Below, in pieces: positions 16,288 to 25,609 of a stretch of 64,000 nt of DNA (positions are counted from its first letter, which is position 1; every line of letters begins with the position of its first letter). The stretch is from contig NZ_KE383845.1 of NCBI RefSeq assembly GCF_000422465.1, positions 418,241 to 482,240 on the forward strand, written 5' to 3'. The position numbers and the translations under genes were made by a program. The DNA comes from Paenibacillus harenae DSM 16969 (GTDB lineage Bacteria; Bacillota; Bacilli; Paenibacillales; Paenibacillaceae). Under the pieces are notes generated by a model, which did not search any database, was not told the DNA's origin, and saw only the letters and a list, made by a program, of their open reading frames with translations.

Positions 16288-17658
16288 TTATACGGTACAT
16301 AATTCCATAATTTCGTTCCAATCGAAGGCTAGCCGGACGATATCTTCTTCAATAAGCTCCGACCCGGTTTGCACCTCGATGATGTCCATTTCCGTCTCCG
16401 CCCGCAAACTGTGCTTGCTCTGTTTCGATATAACGAGTACATCTCCGGCCTTTACCGGAAACCGCTTATCGTTCAGAATCATCTCCCCGTTGCCGGAAAC
16501 GACGGTCCATACCTCATCTCTGAGCAGATGGTATTGATAGCTTAAATTTTGACCCGTTCCTATGCATATCCGTTTGGTCAGCACTTCTTTCCCGTCCGGA
16601 TATTTCAAGTAATCGAGCACCCGGTAACGGCCCCAACGTCTCTCCTCGTACATCGGACGCTGATCCGCGTGCTTCATGACTTCCTTGATCATCGGGCTTG
16701 AAGCCTTGTCCGAGACGAGAATGCCATCCGGACTCGCCGCGACGACGACATTGGATAAATTAAGCAGCGTAATCGGAATATCCAGTTCGTTGATAATATG
16801 CGTATTTAATGAGTTGTCGGTAATGATTCCTTTGCCGATCAGCGGGGTCGCAATTTCCTCCGTCAGCGTATTCCACGTTCCAAGATCCTTCCAATCCCCT
16901 TCGTATGGCAGCGCGACGATATGATTGGCTTTCTCCACCACCTCATAGTCGAAGCTGTTCTTCGGAAGCTTGTCGTACTGCTTCGCCATCTCGTCGTATT
17001 GGATCGGAAGCCCATGCGATAGCAGAATATTGATAATGAAATCCAGCTTGAATGCGAAAACCCCGCAGTTCCAAAGGGCTGCCTGCTCGATCATGAGCGC
17101 CGCTTCTTCTTCGCGGGGCTTCTCCCGGAAGCTTTGAACATTCATATATGGCGCGTCATGCGTGGTCCCGATTTGCGGAACGATATATCCGTATTTCTCC
17201 GAAGGATATGTCGGTTTTACTCCCATCAGCGCCATATCCGCGCCCGATTCGTTCAAGACCTGGTCCAGTTCTTTGGTCTTGTGGAAGAACGACTCCTCAA
17301 CGTAAGGGTCGACCGGCATGACCACGACCGTTTCATTCAGGCTGACGCCTTCAACCGAATACAAATAGGTGGCAGCAAGCGCGATCGCAGGATACGTGTC
17401 CCTTCTTTCCGGTTCGACGATCACATCAATCTCGCTTCCCAGCTGATTGTAGATCATTTCAACCTGCGGCTTGCTCGTTGCGATTAATGCATGATCGCGA
17501 AGCCCGGCGCTCTCTATCTGCCCCCAAACCCGCTGGACCATCGACTCAAGCTTCCCTTCCGAATTCCTGAGCACCTTCAAGAACTGCTTGGAACGGGAAT
17601 CGTTCGACAGCGGCCACAGGCGTTTGCCCGAACCCCCCGAGAGTAGAACAATTTTCAT
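16288..17658 (-). CDS. manC: Mannose-1-phosphate guanylyltransferase (ManC type, possibly bifunctional with isomerase domain)
   Basis: 456 residues. The N-terminal pyrophosphorylase signature LSGGSGKRLWPLSND...SKQFLKV lies at residue 6 and FREKP near residue 170. The C-terminal cupin (about 350-450) carries RWGRYRVLDY and YHLLRDEVWTVVSGNGEM, the type II phosphomannose isomerase part. Role: makes GDP-mannose (and possibly fructose-6-P to mannose-6-P) for the exopolysaccharide. It lies 33 bp upstream of ugd in the same operon and 23 bp after the pyruvyltransferase gene. Confidence 0.88.
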   Translation of the reverse strand: MKIVLLSGGSGKRLWPLSNDSRSKQFLKVLRNSEGKLESMVQRVWGQIESAGLRDHALIATSKPQVEMIYNQLGSEIDVIVEPERRDTYPAIALAATYLYSVEGVSLNETVVVMPVDPYVEESFFHKTKELDQVLNESGADMALMGVKPTYPSEKYGYIVPQIGTTHDAPYMNVQSFREKPREEEAALMIEQAALWNCGVFAFKLDFIINILLSHGLPIQYDEMAKQYDKLPKNSFDYEVVEKANHIVALPYEGDWKDLGTWNTLTEEIATPLIGKGIITDNSLNTHIINELDIPITLLNLSNVVVAASPDGILVSDKASSPMIKEVMKHADQRPMYEERRWGRYRVLDYLKYPDGKEVLTKRICIGTGQNLSYQYHLLRDEVWTVVSGNGEMILNDKRFPVKAGDVLVISKQSKHSLRAETEMDIIEVQTGSELIEEDIVRLAFDWNEIMELCTV

Positions 17659-17681
17659 GGTAACTCCTCCTATAAAAGTAG

Positions 17682-18668
17682 TTAACTGATTTGCGAAGCG
17701 CCTGAATTTGCTGCTTTTCCTTCATTCTTCACAATCAATTGGGCGGACCCTATGCCGCTTGTCCATGTATGATAATAGTTGGAGTTCTTTCCGTAAGAAT
17801 TGTCCAGGAGCGTATTGGGCTTGTCCATTAGGCAGGACAAGATATGGCCATGAAGCCTTGACGTCTGCACGTTCCGGTAACCGCTGAAGCGCTTGACTGC
17901 TTTATCTACCAGATAATCGGTGTACCTGCCCCAAATCGCCTGCATGGGAAGTGGAGCGCCGCCTTTCTTAATCATTCTGACAATGAGATTAATCGATTTC
18001 TGCTCCACCCTGTTGTACAAGGAGGCCCAGTCCAAATAATCGCCGCGGCCCGCGGATTCGAGTTTCTCCTGCTCGGCCGTTTTTTCAATATCCGTTCGGA
18101 AGAAGCAGAGCAGTTCTTTGTCCGGGCTGTCCTTGTGCCGGATCGGCCATAATTGATGGGCCATGTCGGGCGATAAATATACGCTGCATCTATGAAATTT
18201 CTCGGTTGCAGCGCGGTAGGACAACGTGTCGCGGACATAGAGATGAATATCTTTATGTCCATTGAATATTTGTGCCGTCCGGTCGAATTCAGACTCTTTC
18301 TTATAAAATATCGTCTGTGGGAGCATCACGATCCGGTGGTGCGGATAGCTGGCAATGATTTTCTCTCGCAGCTTCTGATGCGCCGGATACAGGTCGCCGA
18401 AGTTCCCTCCCCCATGCAGTACGATAATATGATCTTTCGGAATGATGAGCGAATCGGGAAAATCAAGCACGCTGTAGCGTGCATGGACGCGGATATTATA
18501 GTCCTTGAAGAACGCCTCCGTGCCTTTCATAATGAGCAGGTCGCCGCCGTTGCTGTGAACGGGAATATCGATATAGTAAATATTGGAGCCCGGCGGAATG
18601 ACATCCGAAATTTGGCCAAGCTTATTTTTCAGCACATCCATAGGGTGAATATTCGGGGTACTCTGCAT
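17682..18668 (-). CDS. Polysaccharide pyruvyltransferase family protein (EpsO-like)
   Basis: 328 residues. Features of the family include YYIDIPVHSNGGDLLIMKGT near the start, IIVLHGGGNFGDLYPAH (the Gly-rich GGGNFGD motif) near residue 105, VYVRD-like LYVRDTLS, and a C-terminal VQTSRLHGHILSCL with the conserved RLHG. Known role: transfers pyruvate from phosphoenolpyruvate to a sugar of the repeat unit, forming an acidic ketal. EpsO of Bacillus subtilis is the closest named relative by pattern. It lies inside the operon between the acyltransferase and ManC genes. Confidence 0.88.
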   Translation of the reverse strand: MQSTPNIHPMDVLKNKLGQISDVIPPGSNIYYIDIPVHSNGGDLLIMKGTEAFFKDYNIRVHARYSVLDFPDSLIIPKDHIIVLHGGGNFGDLYPAHQKLREKIIASYPHHRIVMLPQTIFYKKESEFDRTAQIFNGHKDIHLYVRDTLSYRAATEKFHRCSVYLSPDMAHQLWPIRHKDSPDKELLCFFRTDIEKTAEQEKLESAGRGDYLDWASLYNRVEQKSINLIVRMIKKGGAPLPMQAIWGRYTDYLVDKAVKRFSGYRNVQTSRLHGHILSCLMDKPNTLLDNSYGKNSNYYHTWTSGIGSAQLIVKNEGKAANSGASQIS

Positions 18669-18713
18669 GATAACTCTCTCTCCTTTATGTTATTTATTAT
18701 CATCTCTGCCATT

Positions 18714-19298
18714 CTAGAGGCTCCACTCGACATTCCGTTTAACTTCCTTTGCCGGTACTCCCGCTACAAGCGTACAGGGCGCCACATCCTTCGTTACAAC
18801 CGAACCCGCCGCTACAACGGCACCGTCGCCAATGGTAATGCCCTTTAAAATCGTCGATTTACAGCCGATCCAAACCTTATTTCCAATGAAGACCGGCTTC
18901 GTCGATTCGGTACCTATAAGTTGATGATAATCCGTGTCTATGATGGATACGTCCCAGGAAATCGCGCAGTGACTCCCTATCTTTACTTGCTCCTTGCACC
19001 TGATTTCCGATCTTCGATTAATAAAGGTGTGATCGCCAATCTCGATCTTCGCTTTACCCGATTCCAAATAAATGCCGATATCTTTATGCAGGATGACGTT
19101 TTTTCCGATAATTAATTTGGAATTTTTAGCTTTGGATACGATGACTCTCCCGCAGACCCGAAGCATGCTGCCTCCCTGATCCAGCTTCATTCTAAAGAAC
19201 AGGCCGAGCAAAATGCGGTATCCGTATCTGACATATTCGTTAAGGCTTCTCTTTCTTTTATCCACTATGTCCTTCACCTCCATGGGGTGGAATTCCAT
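18714..19298 (-). CDS. Left-handed beta-helix acyltransferase (WcaF/CysE-like)
   Basis: 194 residues. Hexapeptide repeats run from about residue 50 to 175 (LIIGKNVILHKDIGIYL, IEIGDHTFINRRSEI, KVWIGCKSTILKGITIGDG, AVVAAGSVVTKDV), ending VAGVPAKEVKRNVEW, the usual tail of sugar O-acetyltransferases. The catalytic His is probably in DTDYHQL. Likely role: O-acetylation of a sugar in the exopolysaccharide repeat. It lies between the GH50-like gene and the pyruvyltransferase gene, both spacings short. Confidence 0.87.
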   Translation of the reverse strand: MEFHPMEVKDIVDKRKRSLNEYVRYGYRILLGLFFRMKLDQGGSMLRVCGRVIVSKAKNSKLIIGKNVILHKDIGIYLESGKAKIEIGDHTFINRRSEIRCKEQVKIGSHCAISWDVSIIDTDYHQLIGTESTKPVFIGNKVWIGCKSTILKGITIGDGAVVAAGSVVTKDVAPCTLVAGVPAKEVKRNVEWSL

Positions 19299-19333
19299 CC
19301 TTGAAGATGGCCGGCGAGATAATCGAGAAGCGA

Positions 19334-22288
19334 TTATTGCGTGCTGAAATCGTAATAAAATTTGGTCCGTTCTCCGAGTACCAGCTTGTAGATATCGTAG
19401 TTGGTCGCCATGACTCCCTTCAGGTACTCTTTATATGGACGGTCGGCGACATTCACAAGACCCGAGTTATAGCGTTCGCCCCAAATTCCTTCCCAATATC
19501 TGCCGAGACCGGCCTGGTCTACATAATTGAAAACATGAGCGCCCACAACATAGTCCAGACCGGCTGCCTCCTCCACATAATTCCGGTAACGCAGTCCCCT
19601 CTGCGACTGGTCCGCGGCTGTATTAGGAATGAGAGACTCCAATCCTTGTTTCGTCGCGCTGTAACCGAATTCGCTAATCAGAATCGGTTTGCCGCCCGAT
19701 TTCGTGTACACATCTTCCAGAAGATTGGCATCCAGCTTATAAATGTAATAGTTGATGCTGATGACATCCACGTATTTCCCTTCCACCCTCGCCATATAGC
19801 TCCGAATCTTCTCATTGTGGAAAGGCGTCGTTAACCAGCGGTCTCCAAGAAGAAGATGATTCGGATCATATTTGCGGTAGATCCGTGAAACCGTTCCATA
19901 GAACGTATCCAGGTAATAGGTGAAAAATTGGTTCATATCGCGCCAAGCCTGCGATGTTTCGATTGGCAGCTCCGCTTCATTCATGTCGCTGAAGGATTCG
20001 AAGCTTGTTTGCCAATGGCTGTTGAATTTGTTTATGTCCTGATATTTATCCCTCAGCAATTTAACCAAACGGGCTTTGATCGCCGTTTCGCTTGCCTTCA
20101 GCTTCGGCACATGGGAATAAAACTTATGGAAATCGTATTCGTTGCCGATGAAATAACCGATCAAATTCGGATCGTCCTTGTTCGGCAAGACCGCATTGGC
20201 AAACGCTTTATCAATCTTGGCTGCCGCATCCGGCGCAAAAATGTCGAATATCGAAATCCCGTCAATCTTAGCCCAATTCATGCTGCTCAGAGGAAGCATC
20301 CGCACGTAAGGCATGTTCTCTTTGCCGTATTTCTCAGGCGAAAAGCCTCCCGCGCTGTTAAATCCCCATTTCTTGATGCGCTCGGCCGCTTCGGAATAGA
20401 TCGCATGCTCGGTTGGGACTACCCCTGTCTTCCTGTATTTGTTCGCCAAGTAGAACGAGAAGTTATCGTCCCCTCCCAGGAAAGCCGTCTTGTATTCCTC
20501 CAGAATAGATGGAATCGATTCGAACAGCTCCTCCCGGCCTTTTACCATCGTATAGGTTTCATTGGCCGTAAGTCCGTTCACCCCCAGGCTGAAGAAGAGA
20601 TTGCCTTCCGGCGTTGTCATCACTTTGCGGCTTCCCATCTGCTGTATGGAGAAAAAGCCCGTTTTCTGTAGCCCGTATTTTACCGCGCTGCCTGCCAGAC
20701 CGCCGTAACGGTCCCGGTTCGTAGGCGGCGTTAAACCGCCGTAATAGGAGGCGTCTGCCGCGGCATCCGCTTCCAGCTGCTGTTCGGTTGTCACCTTCTC
20801 GGGAAAAACAGCGGATTTCATCTGCCCGAACCTGTCCACTTCAATTCGTTTGCTTGCGTTTAGCGTATATTTACGAATTGGACTTGGCTCCAAACCATCC
20901 TTGACGGCATAGGTTTCCAGCAAGTTATAACCCGTGAGCTGGAGCGGTTCGGTATAGCGCAGGAAGACGGGCCCCTTATTCAAACGGTAATAAATGTTGG
21001 CTCCGCCCGAAGCCGTAGACAGTACAGCCTGCAGCGATTCGGTGCTTCTGGTTGACTGAACCGCCACGGAAGAGGTGCTTCGATTGAACATGACATTCGA
21101 AACTTGGGGCGACCAAGACTTCGATCCGTGCAGCTCGATTTTCAAATACCTCGTACCCGCAGGCAGTGACGAATGCTCGTAAGCGTACTTCTGCCAATTG
21201 GATACCGGATGGCCTACCGCATAAGCTTTAGCAGAAATTATTTCGGTATAGTCCTTTCCGTTCTCCGAGACAAAGATCCGATGTTTCTCGATGGCAATTC
21301 CAGTGAAAAAGTAGCTGTAGAACGTAAAGGAAGAAATATCGTAATCCGTATGATAAATGATGTTCCCTGGATTCACTGTGGTACGAGCCATTCGGTTCGA
21401 ATCGTTGCTGAAGTAATAAGGATGATCACTCGCAATATAAATACTAGATTTGCTGTCAATCAGTTCGAAATTGTCAAGCGGATCGTTCAATCCGACTGCC
21501 TTATCCAAAGTACCTTCCGGCACATAATGGTAGCTGGAAACCCGGCTTGCCGCTGATCTGTCAGCCGAACGGCTCACGGCGGTAACCTTTAATTCGAGTT
21601 CGTTCAACACTATAATCGGTGAGGTATAAAGCTTTCGTCTAAGAGAAGTTCTAGGATCGCTGCCGTCCGTGGTGTAATAGACGGTGTCGCCGGCTGTTAC
21701 CCTTTCCAACATGACCATACTGCCGTAAGGGACGGACCCCGAAGGCAGGTTGGAACTTACGCCCAATGAACCGTTCAGTACGGCTTTCCCGATTACAGGC
21801 GATTTAGCGATTTCACTGCCGGTGAATTCTATCTTCAAATATTTTGCATCCCCGCTAAAGCCTCGCAGTTCATACACGACGAAATTTATGTTATCCCCGT
21901 CATTGAAAATTTGCGGAGTCGCTTCCTCGTAATTCAAACCATCGGAGGAGACATAAAACTTCGGGTGATCATACGGTCCGCTGTTCGCGCGATAGTACGT
22001 GTACAAAGAAAAAGTCCTGAGAGGACCGTTCGTCCGGTAGGTCATATATTCCTTAGGCGCATGGCTTCGGATCACCCGGGTGGGATCATCGGCATCAGGA
22101 TATTCTTGTAGAGAAAGCGTCTCCGAACGTTTGTATACGTGACTCCAATCCTTAAGATCATCGACCACGATTTCAGCAGAAGTAGCAAAACCGTGTATCG
22201 GCATAAGGATTATAAGTAAACTTAAAATCAATAACAGATAAAACAGTGTCTGATTTCTTCTCTTCACGTTTGTTAACCACTTCACCAA
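19334..22288 (-). CDS. Secreted GH50-like (beta-agarase superfamily) hydrolase inside the exopolysaccharide cluster
   Basis: 984 residues with a signal peptide or anchor (TLFYLLLILSLLIILMPIHGFA). The ribosome site AAGGAG serves either TTG at 22288 or GTG at 22285. N-terminal half: two F5/8-type-like regions and chitobiase-like modules (YYTTDGSDP). Catalytic part from about residue 490: RFGQMKSAVFPEKV, FSLGVNGLTANET, the acid/base Glu in GYFIGNEYDFHKF and the nucleophile in ILISEFGYS. This is the GH50/GH42-like clan GH-A pattern. Its paralogue is at 34283-38449. Location suggests trimming or release of the polysaccharide made by the cluster; the true substrate is unknown. Confidence 0.8.
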   Translation of the reverse strand: MVKWLTNVKRRNQTLFYLLLILSLLIILMPIHGFATSAEIVVDDLKDWSHVYKRSETLSLQEYPDADDPTRVIRSHAPKEYMTYRTNGPLRTFSLYTYYRANSGPYDHPKFYVSSDGLNYEEATPQIFNDGDNINFVVYELRGFSGDAKYLKIEFTGSEIAKSPVIGKAVLNGSLGVSSNLPSGSVPYGSMVMLERVTAGDTVYYTTDGSDPRTSLRRKLYTSPIIVLNELELKVTAVSRSADRSAASRVSSYHYVPEGTLDKAVGLNDPLDNFELIDSKSSIYIASDHPYYFSNDSNRMARTTVNPGNIIYHTDYDISSFTFYSYFFTGIAIEKHRIFVSENGKDYTEIISAKAYAVGHPVSNWQKYAYEHSSLPAGTRYLKIELHGSKSWSPQVSNVMFNRSTSSVAVQSTRSTESLQAVLSTASGGANIYYRLNKGPVFLRYTEPLQLTGYNLLETYAVKDGLEPSPIRKYTLNASKRIEVDRFGQMKSAVFPEKVTTEQQLEADAAADASYYGGLTPPTNRDRYGGLAGSAVKYGLQKTGFFSIQQMGSRKVMTTPEGNLFFSLGVNGLTANETYTMVKGREELFESIPSILEEYKTAFLGGDDNFSFYLANKYRKTGVVPTEHAIYSEAAERIKKWGFNSAGGFSPEKYGKENMPYVRMLPLSSMNWAKIDGISIFDIFAPDAAAKIDKAFANAVLPNKDDPNLIGYFIGNEYDFHKFYSHVPKLKASETAIKARLVKLLRDKYQDINKFNSHWQTSFESFSDMNEAELPIETSQAWRDMNQFFTYYLDTFYGTVSRIYRKYDPNHLLLGDRWLTTPFHNEKIRSYMARVEGKYVDVISINYYIYKLDANLLEDVYTKSGGKPILISEFGYSATKQGLESLIPNTAADQSQRGLRYRNYVEEAAGLDYVVGAHVFNYVDQAGLGRYWEGIWGERYNSGLVNVADRPYKEYLKGVMATNYDIYKLVLGERTKFYYDFSTQ

Positions 22289-22309
22289 TTTTCTCCTTTA
22301 CCTCTTAAT

Positions 22310-23197
22310 CTAGTTATAGGTTCGCAATACACCGCTGATTAAGCCGTTATTGTATATAATTTTGCTAACATTGCGGAATATCCGATTCTTATCGAAGAAA
22401 AAAATGATCGTGAGCAGCAGAAACACCGGAACCTTCAGGACGGATTTGACGATAATGCCCGTTTTCCGCTCCGAGCTGACCGCGCTGCTCACTCCCTGCC
22501 AATAAATCCTGCGCAGCAGCCATTTTCTGCTAACCCTGCTGCTTGGAATTTTGTGCCGCACCCAGGCATGCGGCGTGTAGTAGACGGTATAGCGGCTGCG
22601 GATCCGGTCAATGAGCTCGGCTTCCTCGCTTGAGAGCAGGTTGCTTCCCACTCTGCCCAAATCCTCGCGAAAAGGTTTAAGCGAATGGAACACGGATTTG
22701 CGGAAAGCTACATTGGCTCCGAACGGTATGGCCGGCTTTTGCATTTCTACAATTTCATGGGAATAATCCAAAATGGTATAGAGCGTCCGGTTTTCCGGTA
22801 AAAGCCAAGTCGGCTCCGCCCCTTCCCATGCCGGTTCGATTTTGCCTCCGACGCAGCCGATCCGGGGATCGGTCTCGAATAAGGAGACAATTCCGCCGAT
22901 CCATTCCCTGGAAGCTATGGCATCATCGTCCAAGAACAATATATACTCGCCCTTCGCTTCGCGAATCGCACGATTCCGGGCTACGGAGAGCCCCAGCTTC
23001 TCTTCATAAACATAAATAATAGGGACGCTTGTCATCTGATTGACTTCTTGAACAACCTGTTTGGTATTGTCGGTGGACCGATTGTCAACCACAATAACCT
23101 CAAAAGCATCCGTAAAGTTTTGCCGTAAGAGACTTAAAAGCGCTTCTCTCACATCCTCAGCTCTGTTATGGGTGCAAATTGCTACTGTCGCTTTCAT
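22310..23197 (-). CDS. Glycosyltransferase family 2
   Basis: 295 residues from the ATG at 23197, which follows GAGGTG and overlaps the stop of the upstream gene (ATGA). The GT-A fold motifs are VAICTHNRAEDVREALLSLL at the start, EVIVVDNRSTDNTKQVV, and the metal-binding ILFLDDDA with Asp-Asp-Asp near residue 100. A C-terminal hydrophobic segment (VLKVPVFLLLTIIFFF) suggests membrane association. Role: adds one sugar to the lipid-linked repeat unit. Confidence 0.9.
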   Translation of the reverse strand: MKATVAICTHNRAEDVREALLSLLRQNFTDAFEVIVVDNRSTDNTKQVVQEVNQMTSVPIIYVYEEKLGLSVARNRAIREAKGEYILFLDDDAIASREWIGGIVSLFETDPRIGCVGGKIEPAWEGAEPTWLLPENRTLYTILDYSHEIVEMQKPAIPFGANVAFRKSVFHSLKPFREDLGRVGSNLLSSEEAELIDRIRSRYTVYYTPHAWVRHKIPSSRVSRKWLLRRIYWQGVSSAVSSERKTGIIVKSVLKVPVFLLLTIIFFFDKNRIFRNVSKIIYNNGLISGVLRTYN

Positions 23198-24240
23198 GCG
23201 TTCACCTCGTACCGTTTTGTGCCGGTATAAACTTTTATCATTTTTCCGGCTATTCCCTGCCAGTCCAGTTCTGCCAATTTTTTTGAAATGTGCTTCTCTG
23301 CCTCGTCCATATTCATATTGACCGACATCTCCAGCGCCTTGCGCAACCCGTCCGGGTCGGCAGGGTCGTATAAGATTCCGCATCCTTCGGAAACATATTC
23401 GCTGAGCGAACCGAGATTAGGAGCAACGACCGGCTTATAATGAGAAAGGGCCAGAATCGCGCTTCCGGAAGTCGTAATCTGGTTATAAGGCAGCACCATC
23501 ACATTACCCGCCCGCAAGTAGTCGACAAGCTCGTGATCATCTACAAAATGAGGATAAACTTTGATTCTGCCGTCATTAACCGGGTCAATGTAATCCAATT
23601 TATAACCGTCATCCACTTTTCCCGCTATCAGCAGTCCGGCCGACTCCAGCTTCATCGAAACAAAAGCTTCGACCAGCTTTTCAATTCCTTTATAAGAGTT
23701 GATTCTGCCGATAAATAAGAACAGGAACTGTTCCGGCGGAATGCCAAATCGCTTACGGATATCCGTCCCGTTGCCGACATAGGCATCCACGTAATGGCCA
23801 TGCGGCGTGACGATCAGCTTATCGGCGCTTACCCCGAACGTTTCGATCACTTCTTGTTTTACCGTTTTACTCATGACGAATCCCTTGTTGCAGACGGATA
23901 AAATAAACTTTCGCATCCTATAATCCCATTTATTTTTGCCCGTCGCATGCGGCCAAATATTGTGAACGGTCCAAAATAACCGTACGCCCCGTACTTTCAA
24001 AAACAAAAGAAGTCCGGCAAATAACATTGACTTTATGATCGTAAGGGGGAAATTGGACGCCTGATACGAGTAACTGGGCCAATGCATGTGGACGATGTCT
24101 CCCTTTGCAGGTTTAAGCGTGTTCTTGGTATCGTAATGTTCCACCTGCAGACCGTTATCTTCGATGGACTTTGTCAGCAATTCGGAGTATTTGTTAAATT
24201 CGCTAACTTTCGGCCACATGTAAACCGTTGGGTTACTCAT
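23194..24240 (-). CDS. Glycosyltransferase family 4
   Basis: 348 residues from the ATG at 24240 (a GTG three codons upstream is also open). GT-B fold: LFLFIGRINSYKGIEKLVEAF near residue 180 is the start of the C-terminal nucleotide-sugar-binding domain. GSAILALSHYKPVVAPNLGSL and SEGCGILYDPADPDGLRKAL form the donor-site E-x7-E-like region. Similar to the family with a TVHNIWPH-containing N-terminal domain. It overlaps the flippase gene by 8 bp and the GT2 gene by 4 bp, so these are translationally coupled. Confidence 0.88.
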   Translation of the reverse strand: MSNPTVYMWPKVSEFNKYSELLTKSIEDNGLQVEHYDTKNTLKPAKGDIVHMHWPSYSYQASNFPLTIIKSMLFAGLLLFLKVRGVRLFWTVHNIWPHATGKNKWDYRMRKFILSVCNKGFVMSKTVKQEVIETFGVSADKLIVTPHGHYVDAYVGNGTDIRKRFGIPPEQFLFLFIGRINSYKGIEKLVEAFVSMKLESAGLLIAGKVDDGYKLDYIDPVNDGRIKVYPHFVDDHELVDYLRAGNVMVLPYNQITTSGSAILALSHYKPVVAPNLGSLSEYVSEGCGILYDPADPDGLRKALEMSVNMNMDEAEKHISKKLAELDWQGIAGKMIKVYTGTKRYEVNA

Positions 24241-25606
24241 CCATTCCACCTGCTCTTCCAGCTCTTTTAATGATCTTTTTTTCTCTCAGACGTCCGATCA
24301 AGAAGCGGAAATCGTCTTTATCAAATAGCATACCGGCAAACCGCACCTTAAACACGACCCGCATCGCGGCAATCGTGATCAGCAATCTCACCAGCGCACC
24401 GATTAATAAAGATAAAGCAATTCCGTTCAGACCGTATAAAGGGGTAAAAACAAAGAATAGTCCGATCGTAATCGCAAGCGCTATTACTTGTCGGATCAGC
24501 ACGAGCCCGGGACGACCCAATGCGTTGAACGAAGTTGCCAGAATCCATGAGCCGCCGCCGAGAATGCATTCTATCGAAAGCAGATAGAAAGAGGTACTGG
24601 CCTCCAGAAATTCCTCGCCGAATAGAATACCCATCAGGAATCTGCCGACGAATACACTCGGTACGACCACGATCGTCATCAGGATAAGCGACAATCGGAA
24701 AGCCCGGCCAACCGTTGAGATAATCTTGTCCTTGTCCAGCCCGGTCAATTTCGGAAAGATGACATTCGAGATAGCCAACTGAACCGTATTGAATACGCGG
24801 GACAGTGCATAAACGACGCTATACAGACCGAAATCCCGCGGTGTAAGCAGCGACAAAATAATGATTTTGTCAAACTGCGAATACAAGGTTCCCAGCAGTT
24901 CAACGCCAAATACCCTGCTTCCGTAACCGAACAACGACTTGGCCGCTGCCCGGTCAACCAAACGTTTGAACCAATTGATTTTCAGCTCGCCCCTCAGTTG
25001 GAACAAGGACCAAATGACGACTACCAGCGTCGTGATCAGGAAGACGAATGAGGCGGCGTGGATATTCAGCACTCCGACCCATAAGAGTGCGATGATACCC
25101 GTCAAATTAAAAAGCGGAACAAACAACCTCACGCCGTTATAGATTTTGAAGTTGTCCGTGCTTTGCGCAAGCGCCGTAATCAGATTGACCGCAAGCAGCA
25201 GCGGCAGCGTCAGCACGGTGTACCACTTTGCGGTCTGAATGACCTCCGCAGAATAATTGCCCAGCCAAACCGGGAGATAGACCCATGAAATAACGCCGAC
25301 AAGGATACTCACCAGGAGTTGGAAAAGAAAGCCTGCCCTGATGTATTCCGCTCCTTTGCCGGCTTGTCGCTTAATGTTATAAATAAGAGATGTAGGAAGT
25401 CCGAATCCAACAACCCCTACCAGGAAGGTCGGCCAGAACAGAATCGCCGAAAATTCCCCTTTGCCTTCGACGCCGAACATTCTCGCTGTTACGATGGAGG
25501 TCAGCGTAGTTATAATCATCACCATAAAATTTGTTGCGCTAGTACGTAAAATCGTATGAACAAGACCATTCCCATTTAATAATTTACGGATTGCCAACTG
25601 TGCCAT
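24233..25606 (-). CDS. Wzx-type polysaccharide flippase (MATE/MOP superfamily)
   Basis: 457 residues, strongly hydrophobic with about 12-14 predicted membrane segments. It starts with TSATNFMVMIITTLTSIVTARMFGVEGKGEFSAI, typical of polysaccharide-export flippases, and has the central GYGSRVFGVELLGTLYSQFDKIIILSLL repeat-like half. Role: flips the undecaprenyl-linked repeat unit across the membrane. It fits with the Wzy polymerase and the Wzc-like chain-length/kinase pair in the same operon. Confidence 0.9.
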   Translation of the reverse strand: MAQLAIRKLLNGNGLVHTILRTSATNFMVMIITTLTSIVTARMFGVEGKGEFSAILFWPTFLVGVVGFGLPTSLIYNIKRQAGKGAEYIRAGFLFQLLVSILVGVISWVYLPVWLGNYSAEVIQTAKWYTVLTLPLLLAVNLITALAQSTDNFKIYNGVRLFVPLFNLTGIIALLWVGVLNIHAASFVFLITTLVVVIWSLFQLRGELKINWFKRLVDRAAAKSLFGYGSRVFGVELLGTLYSQFDKIIILSLLTPRDFGLYSVVYALSRVFNTVQLAISNVIFPKLTGLDKDKIISTVGRAFRLSLILMTIVVVPSVFVGRFLMGILFGEEFLEASTSFYLLSIECILGGGSWILATSFNALGRPGLVLIRQVIALAITIGLFFVFTPLYGLNGIALSLLIGALVRLLITIAAMRVVFKVRFAGMLFDKDDFRFLIGRLREKKIIKRAGRAGGMDE

Positions 25607-25609
25607 AGA

